Shown here: in pieces, positions 56,588-64,000 of the stretch
Numbering within the stretch: the stretch's first letter is position 1
Layout of the letters: each line of letters opens with the position of its first letter
From: Nymphaea colorata
Taxonomy: Eukaryota; Streptophyta; Magnoliopsida; Nymphaeales; Nymphaeaceae
NCBI RefSeq assembly: GCF_008831285.2
Contig: NC_045147.1
Coordinates: 9,580,334 to 9,644,333, forward strand
Length of the DNA: 64,000 nt
Direction: 5' to 3'
Made by a program: the position numbers and the translations under genes
Notes under the pieces: generated by a model
What the model saw: the letters and a program-made list of their open reading frames with translations, nothing else
Databases searched by the model: none
What the model was told of the DNA's origin: nothing

Positions 56588-59500
56588 GGCTCCCCCTTCA
56601 AATCAAGCATCGTCTTCGATGCCAACAGCTTCATGATAGGCTTTGACTTCCAGTGGGTAGCGCTGCTTCAGACGGAAGGCATACTCTCAGGTTGGATTTT
56701 GTTCGCATATCCACTTCACTTGGTACTTCTTCGGCTCGCATAGATAATTTGTTTTGTGCCGAAGAATTTCTTTCATCTGTCGGTCCGCCACTTGCTTGGT
56801 CGACGAGGCTCGCTGCATGATCGGGTCTCGTTTTGGGACACTTCTATCAGGGTCTTCCTCATCAAAGTAGAAGGGCTTTAGGTTACAGACATGAATACTG
56901 AATGCACTTTAAAGTCTAGCGGCAAGTTTAGTTTGTAAGCTAGCTTCCTGATTCTCTTTAGCACTGCAAAGGGGTCTTCATATTTGGGGATTAATGACCT
57001 GTGTCAATCACAAAAGATGCCCGTGCGATCAAGATAAAGCTTCACGAGGACTTGATCACCCACTCGAAATTCCATTGGCCTTCGATTCTGATCTGCAAAC
57101 TTCTTCATCTTTTTTGGGGCCTTATATAAGAACGCCTTAGCCATCTCCGTCTGTTCCTGCCAGTCGCGGACAAACTAGTAGGCAAAAGTAGGTCGTCTCT
57201 TTTCTTGGGCTGCAAAGGTATGAAGCATCAGCGGCTGCTGCCCAGTGGCTATCTCGAACAGACTATGCCCAGAAGACTCGCTCTTTTGTAAATTGTAGCA
57301 AAATTGAGTTACATTTAATAATTTCACCTAATTCTTCTGATTTGTGTTGACATAGTACCGAAGGTACTGTTCCAGCAATCCGTTGATCTATTCAGTTTGG
57401 CCATCAGTTTGCGGGTAGAAACTTGTTGAAAATAATAAATCTGAACCCAGCAAACGAAATGCTTTGCGCAAAACTTTCCCGTGAAGCGGGCGTCATGATC
57501 ACTTACAATGCTTTTCGACACGCCCCAGTACTTGACTATGTGCTTCACAAATAACTCTGTCATCTTCTCTGCGAGACATTCCTTAGAGGCTGGGATGAAG
57601 GTGACATACTTCGTGAATGTATCCACAACTACAAGGATCGAGCTGAAGTCATCAATTTTGGGTAAACTGACGATAAAGTCGATGGAGAGGCATTCCCACG
57701 AACGCTCTGGAATAGGAAGAGGCTCCAGGAGGCTGGCAGTCTTCTGATTCGTTCCTTTGTCCTGTTGAGAAATCAGGCAAGTATTCACATAGGCCTCAAC
57801 ATCATCACACATTTGTGTCCAGTAATAACCACATTCGAGGAACACCAATGTCCGCTCCTGGTCAGGAAGGCCAGCCCACAACGAGTCATAACATTCCTTC
57901 AGCAACTCTCGCCGAAGGTTGCCCCATCTAGGAACGAAAACCCATCCGCCTTTTGCCGTTAGAAGTCCATCAGGCAACCAGAATCGTCGCTTTTTTCCCT
58001 CTTTAGCTGTTTCGACCAAGTACTTGGCCATTGGGTCCTGTTTCATGCCCTCTCGAATCCGTCCGAGAAGAGCACTTTCAAGTTGTGCTTTGAATGTTGT
58101 CGTCCAAGTAGTTGCCAACTCTGCCTTCCGACTTAGTGCACGACTACGACGTTTCTCATCTCTGCCTTGTACTCCAAGGCAAAATCAAATGCCGCAAGGA
58201 ATTCCTTCCATCGAGCCTGCTTCGGGCTCAATTTCTTTTGAGTATAGAAATTTCTTGTAGCTATATTATCAGTCTTTACCACAAACTGAGATCCCAACAA
58301 ATAATGTATCTATGTACGAAGACAGTGGATAATGACTATCATCTCCCTTTCATGCATAGAATATCGATGCTCCGCGTCCTTAAGCTTTCTAGTTTCGTAG
58401 GCAACTGGGTGACCTTCCTGCATCAACACTCTGCCAATAGCAAAATATGATGCATCCGTGTGGACTTCAAACTTCTTCGTGTGGTCGGGTAACTTGAGCA
58501 TAGGCTCCTGCGTCAGGGCCCTCTTCAATTTCTCAAAGGCATCTTCTTCAAGTCCTTCACAAGCCCAAGCTCAGTTCTTCTTTAGGAAATCAATGAGAGA
58601 CACAACTATCAAAGAATACCCCTCAATGAATCGCCGATAATAGTTCGTCAAACCGAGAAAGGAACGCAACTCCGATACATTGGTTGGTGGTTTCCAGTCT
58701 TGAATAGCCCTCACCTGTTCCGAATCCATGTACAGCTGACCTTTACCCACAATGTGACCGAGAAATCTGATTTCTTGTTGGCCAAATAAGCACTTCTCGT
58801 GCTTCACATATAGTTCATTTACTTTCAACACCTTGAACACTATCCGTAGGTGTCCCACATTGTCATCCATTGAGCCGCTGTACACGACAATATCATCAAG
58901 GTAGACCACCACAAACTTATCTAAGTACGAGTAGAATATCTTGTTCATTAGAGTCGAAAAAGTGGCTGGGGCATTCGTTAACCCAAACAGCATTACAAAG
59001 AATTCAAAAACACCATAGCAAGTGACACAAGTTGTCTTCGGCTCGTCACCATCAACAATCTGAACTTGCAAGTATCCCGATCTGAGGTCAAACTTGGAAA
59101 ATACTCGAGCTCCACTGAACTGATAAAAAAGATCTGCAATCAAAAGTAAAAGATATTTGTTCTTTACCATTAACTTGTTTAGCACTCAATAATTCACACA
59201 TAGCCTTTCATGTTTTGCTTGAAATAACACTAGTGCACCAAAAAGAGCTTTGGAGGGTCTAATTATACCTCCAGCTAGCATCTCGTCCAACTGTCACCGA
59301 AGTACTTTCAACTCTACAGGGGCCATCCGATAAGGTGCTATTGCTGGGGGTTTGACATCAAGAATGAGTTCTATAACATGATCCACCTTATGTCGAGGTG
59401 GCAGTCGTCTAGGGAGCTCCGCAGGCATAGTTCCTACAAATTCCGCTAAGACAGGCGCAAGCGCCTCTGGGACCAAACTAGGGGAGTCTTTAGGCACTTC

Positions 59501-59983
59501 CTTGATTGCCACTAAGTACGTGTCTTCACCGTGCTTTAGACCTTTCTTCAATTGAAGGACAAATATCATCATAGCCTTGCCCTTATCCTTTTTCATTGCT
59601 ACTGCAGGGACCATACAAGGGGACTTCTCATCCATAATACTAATACTATGCAATTGCGGCATCATGACCATCTTTGCTGTACTAAGGAGCTTCATGCCTA
59701 GAATCATCCATAAATTATCCATCGGGACCATCGAGAAGTTGGCTCTTCCTGACCAACTTTCAATCTTCACAACTGCATCTTGGGTTGCTCCATGGATAGG
59801 TTTTGCCTCTGAGTTCACCACCTTCATGTGTAACTCTCCATTCTCAAGGGTGAGGCCCAATCTCCTCGCCTCCTCATCTGAGACGAAGTTGTGCGTGACA
59901 CCTGTGTCTACCATGGCCATTGTAGGCCTTCCATTTACCAGAATCTCTAGGTACATGAGCTCGTTGGAAGGTGTCGCTATCAC
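56588..59983 (-). pseudogene. Gypsy pol remnant (PR-RT-RNaseH-INT)
   Basis: Minus strand. Protease with MVDTGVTHNFVSDEEARRLG (about 59915). RT at 59185-58571 with [35 protein letters not shown] and [13 protein letters not shown] (YLDD kept). RNase H with FEVHTDASYFAIGRVLMQEG (about 58470). Integrase 58118-57324 with SIDFIVSLPKIDDFSSILVV and SIVSDHDARFTGKF. Downstream to 56588 is the C-terminal tail (RVGDQVLVKLYLDRTG) with stops. Frame breaks occur between RT and RNase H and before the integrase. Confidence 0.9.
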
Positions 59984-60079
59984 CTTAGTTTTCTCCTCCC
60001 TTGATGTTTAGAAGTTGAAGTGCACTCATCTTTGGTCCTTCCATTTCTTCACCTTGTGCCGCATTGGTAGATTGCCTTG

Positions 60080-61178
60080 AAGAACTTACTTGATTGTTTT
60101 TGTTTAGACACTTCGGACATTGCCTGGCTAACTAGCTACCTTTGTAAAATCAACATTTCAACACTCTATTTTCAGAGTTGTCGTTTTTACGAAAGAAAGA
60201 TCTCTTCTCGACTTGATGTTGAGTCGATGATTCATCTTTACGTTCTCGTCGATCCTTTTTCTTTCCTCCATGGTCAGGCTTCTTCAAAGGCTTGAAGGTG
60301 TTAGTGTAGCTCTTGTGCTGGGTATCGACCACACGTTCTGCTACCACATAAGCATCCTCCAAGGTCTCTGGATTACACCTTTCCACTTTGGATTGTGCCC
60401 ACGGCTGAAATCCCAAAATAAACCAGTTCAGTTTATCTTGTTCTTGCATATCTGGTACATCTAACATGAGCCTCTGATAGGTCCTCACATAGTCTCGCAA
60501 GGATCGTGTATGTTTTAATTCACCGATCATTCGATAGGCATGGTGTGTCACATTCGAGGGCATGAAGTAAGTCATCAACTCTCGCTGAAAATCATCGAAA
60601 GTGTCTATTGTGCAGATCCCCTTTTAAATGTCAAGTCGCTTCTGTCTCCACCACGCCACAACATCGCCCTCAAGCAACATAACTGCTGTTTTGACCTGAA
60701 GGTCGTCCCCCACAACACCTTGAAGGTCTAAATGGTATTCCAATTGGAATAAAAAGTAGTCGATCAGTCGACTATCTTGATTTTCATTGTATTTTGCTGG
60801 CCTCTGAACATTGACCCTTGTTGGTCTATTGTCACCTTCACCTACAAAGACTTGTCGCTATAGTGTGCGGTTCTTCACCTGAAATTCCTTAACTTCAGCT
60901 TGTAATGCGGTCACTGTGTCAGTAAGTGACCCATTCATGGCTATAAGATCAACCATTTGTTCCCGCATGGTCTTGATCTTGTCCTTCATTTCACCGAAGG
61001 ACTCAGCTGCAATGTCCAATGCTTTGTCATGAGTAGCTATGTCGGCAATCAGCTTGTTCACTACCTCGGCTAGGTTTTCCTGACTATGGGATGTGCCCAT
61101 CTTGTCAGATAGGGCAACTCTCTTGCCCTTAGTTCTTTGCAGATTGTATTGAGTCTCTAGGACGTTCTCTTTGATCAA
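60080..61178 (-). pseudogene. Gypsy gag remnant
   Basis: N-terminal coiled-coil-like part at 61178-60858 (VVNKLIADIATHDKALDIAA, then MNGSLTDTVTALQAEVKEFQ). The retrotransposon gag core at 60578-60150 has SLRDYVRTYQRLMLDVPDMQ and DKLNWFILGFQPWAQ, followed by a Lys-rich tail ending ENRVLKC at the expected zinc-knuckle position. The frame is broken between the two parts. Confidence 0.85.
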
Positions 61179-61257
61179 CGATCACCGGCGTGTTGTTTTA
61201 CACTGACTATCCAACTGCTTCCCCAGATTGAGCTGAACTTGGGGCTCTGATACTATT

Positions 61258-61663
61258 TGTTACAGGCTGACTCCTTCAGCTCGTGCGGCACGATAAGAAC
61301 CTAGTTGCCGTCAGCCTTCAAACCATTGAAAGGGGCGTAAATATTGTTTTAGAAAACAAGTGCATAAAGAAAGTTTTGTGAATAAAGAAATCTCGTAATG
61401 TGTTCAACTTAAAAAACTTGTACATCACGAGAGAGGTAAGAAAGAAGAATGATCTCAACTTGCTTACATAGGATGGCCGAAGTCACTTACAGGATTCCCA
61501 TGCCAATCACTCAAAACAAAGAATCCCAAGACATGACACTTAGACCGGTGGGAGGGTACTCCCTTACAAGTAAACAAGTATAAGCAAGGATTCAACATAA
61601 GCAAAGGAAGTACATTGCAAAACAAAGTAAATGACTGTACAGACTCTTACACACAAGGGAACA
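61258..61663 (-). repeat. 5' LTR of the Gypsy element
   Basis: Plus-strand TGTTACAGGCTGACTCCTTC...CAAGGGAACA. Adjacent to the primer site. Confidence 0.9.
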
Positions 61664-61668
61664 TTGCC

Positions 61669-64000
61669 ATTGGCCTTTCAAATTCGAATTATTGTGCTGG
61701 TTTCCAGACGCACACTTGCACCTGTATGGGTATAACTTCTAGTATATTTATGGAGTCGAGTGCACACAACCACCCGCATTTGGTACAATTACATACTGCT
61801 CCAAGAATACTATGTTCTCAAAAATGTGAGGCATTTACCAAACATTTGACAAATCACAAAAGACTGCCATGGACATTGTGTTCTTATTTTTGTGTTCTTA
61901 AGTGAAACCACCCCACTCGTGCTACTGGTGGTGGGGCTTCCTTTTTTCAAAACCCTCAAGCGCACTCTTGCCCTCCTTCACCGCAGTCATTATAGTCTAG
62001 CACCAATGGTAACCACCTCTCTCTCTCTTTGTTTAACACCAAACTAATGATGGATTAAAGCTCTTAAGCTAGTATTAAACATTAATCTAATTCAGATAAC
62101 ATTTTAATTCTAATTAACTACTCTAACCTCATCATATTATTAAATTAATTTTTCTACCTCTTCTTATTATTTAATTAGCTTTCACAACTTCCTTAAAAAT
62201 AGAACATATTAAAATACAATATAATAGTAAGTAATAAAATATATTACTTACATCTATAAGTGGGTGTTGCCACCCCTTTTGGGGAGGTAATTTGGAGGTG
62301 GAGAGAGAGAAAAGGAAGAAATATAGGGAGAAAAGAGAGAAAAAAAGAGGGATGAGAGAGAAAAATAAGGAAAGAGAAATTCCGTTGATGATGAAACTTT
62401 GCTGGATTCTTCTAGAGTAGAAATCTTGCAAAAATTTAAGGTACAGTGAAGGTTATTGCAGTTTCTCTAATTAATATAAAATTTTAGATTTTTGACCATA
62501 GAAATTTTGATTTCTCTTCCTAACTTGCGTTTTGCAGCTATTCTCTACGATTTCTATGGATTGGAATTGAGAAAAATAGGCTGGCAGATGAGATTCTGCT
62601 ATATTGTTATTTGAAACTTTGAAGCACCTTGAAATGCATGAAACACATGCAAACAATAAATTGACTGTATCAACGACATTTGTGTGGCTTCATTGTCTAA
62701 GCTGCATTGAAACCATGCCATTTCGTACAGCAGTTCGTTGTGTCACGAATTTTGGCAGTAGCCCAGGATAGGTTGTGGGACCCAACTAGTCTTAGTCAGC
62801 CCTGACCACTACTAGATCTTAGTTGGCTACAATTCGGCTTTGGTTAGATAACCTTGGCCTTGCCCAAAGTCAACCATAATTAGATTATCATTGTGATCAA
62901 AATATTGTTTAAATCAATAAAGTTGAGATTTAGTGGCTTGAACCAAGTCGTTTAAGTGAATGACTTACGCTAAATAAGTTTAACTTCATTATTTAAACAC
63001 ATAGTCATGCATATATGTATATTATTAAGTTGTATTTGATTTTGGTAAAATGTGCAGCATGCAGGCTAGGAGTTCAAGCTATGTTGGTGATACAAAATCA
63101 TATTTGAGTTCCAAGAGTGGTGCTATTTTATGAACAAACCATGCTTATCATTTTGATGTGGGCAATGACTTAGGGCCAGTTTTATATTTTTGGGTTGATA
63201 GTATAAGAGAAAGTCCGAGTACAGTCTAGTATACTTGGAGTATCCAGGTTGATGGTACAAGGGAAAATCTGAGTACGACTTTGTACTGGAAATGAAAAGT
63301 CTAAGATCGGTTTCCAGGTTGATGGTATAAGGGAAATTCATGTGTGGCCCAGTATACTAGAATTGAAAAGTCGAAGATCGACACATGTGATGACTATAAA
63401 GAGTCGAACCCAAATCTAAAACATAAAATGGGCCAGGTTGGGTGAAATGAGGGTCTGGGGACCTGTGATCGAAAACTTTTATGAGTGTAGGGATTAAAGT
63501 GTAAGTGCTCCTTCACTAGGACACTTAAAAGGATCCCACCCCCGGTGTGAGACAATGAGTGTGGAATGTAGTTACTCCAGTATTGTAGTTGAGCTCAATA
63601 AAATGTGGTTACCCCAAATTATACCAATATTTCTGGTGACCTAGTGTTTGGAACCATAAGTTGTGCAACGGTCCACCCTAAATATTTGCCTCCAGTAATG
63701 ATACTCACTCATTCAGTTTTAGCAATCAACACAATGCATGGGAAATTGCTGGGAAGGGATGCTATGTGCATTTCCCTTACACATTTTTGTTTATACATAT
63801 ATGCACATTTCTTCGGTTGTTCAAAACTACCACTTCAGAGCCGTAGCTCCTTGACATATATAAAGTACTCTTTACAAATAGGTGTGTTTCATTAGAAAAA
63901 TTAATTGCTAAGATAGATTGTGTCGTATGCTAATTACACAGGCAAGTAATGTCTGTGCATAGACATATTGGGCCTATGCTAACTATTTAGATGTGTGATT
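61669..64000. other. intergenic sequence, no gene recognised
   Basis: AT-rich at 62030-62260 and otherwise ordinary. There is a GA-rich stretch (62294-62380) and a short tandem repeat at about 63193-63380. TGTCACGAATTTTGGCAGTA near 62742 and AATAAAATGTGG near 63598 could be parts of an old LTR, but I found no matching ends. Confidence 0.45.
63193..63380. repeat. three diverged tandem units of about 55-70 bp
   Basis: Units begin GTTGATAGTATAAGAGAAAG (63193), GTTGATGGTACAAGGGAAAA (63249) and GTTGATGGTATAAGGGAAAT (63318), each with CAGTATACT- or GTACTGGAAA-like and AAAAGTCxAAGATCG ends. Confidence 0.65.

Larger units (their letters stand above)
56192..61663 (-). mobile_element. degraded full-length Gypsy retrotransposon
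   Basis: LTRs at 56192-56587 and 61258-61663 and a perfect 5-bp target duplication TTGCC (56187-56191 and 61664-61668). The primer site on the minus strand next to the right LTR reads TAGTATCAGAGCCCC, close to initiator-Met TGGTATCAGAGC. The polypurine tract is minus-strand GAAGGGGGAGCC by 56588. The domain order gag-PR-RT-RH-INT is that of Ty3/Gypsy. The LTRs are visibly diverged and the frames broken, so it is inactive. Confidence 0.92.

Noticed and set aside
61905-61945. Possible terminator hairpin (CCCCAC ... GTGGGG)
   Set aside because: Only six paired bases around a 14-nt loop, not near any gene end.
63193-63380. CRISPR-like spaced repeats
   Set aside because: Only three diverged units of unequal length without regular spacers, in plant nuclear DNA.
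1-64000. tRNA, rRNA or organellar DNA insertions
   Set aside because: I saw no tRNA-like cloverleaf with conserved boxes and no rRNA or organelle gene sequence; a tRNA scan would settle it.

Overview
This is plant nuclear DNA. The evidence is spliceosomal GT-AG introns, plant gene families (callose synthase, SAUL1-type U-box protein, DHHC S-acyltransferase), plant Copia and Gypsy retrotransposons primed by initiator-Met tRNA, and many hAT elements. Very large, transposon-filled introns and long AT microsatellites suggest a seed plant with transposon-expanded introns. I cannot name the species.

One complete, apparently functional host gene occupies most of the window: a mitochondrial-type class I peptide chain release factor (RF1 family) on the minus strand, ATG at 55725 to stop at 16402. 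It has 11 exons joining to 1,299 bp (432 codons plus stop), all with GT-AG junctions and compatible phases, spread over 39.3 kb. Only about 3 percent of the span is coding. The introns hold a degraded Copia element (19522-23434), a 4.3-kb hAT-type element (26599-30879), a Copia scrap (33146-33735), a young Copia element (38634-43937), a 2.8-kb solo LTR (45008-47848) and several hAT elements, one nested in another. A Gypsy element (56192-61663) ends about 470 bp upstream of the start codon.

The left part (1-16 kb) has no intact gene. It holds exon-sized, broken pieces of at least four unrelated genes, all on the plus strand: a SufS/NFS2-like cysteine desulfurase, a GSL8/GSL10-type callose synthase (two exons), a U-box/ARM protein and the first exon of a DHHC S-acyltransferase. 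The last lies inside a 1.4-kb element with terminal inverted repeats. This resembles gene-fragment capture by transposons. Next come a gag-less Copia element (9.7-13.9 kb), AT-rich tandem repeats (13.9-15.6 kb) and the release-factor 3' flank.

The right part (56-64 kb) is the Gypsy element followed by intergenic sequence with a short tandem repeat.

The most distinctive signals are: a hAT family with perfect 8-bp target duplications, GGTAC-rich subterminal repeats and a microsatellite at a near-fixed internal position; a relic BED zinc finger of a hAT transposase; a hairpin kept in the LTRs of three Copia copies with a compensatory base change; and a run of three hairpins in 110 bp at 50.4 kb. 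I found no prokaryote-style defence or metabolic system.
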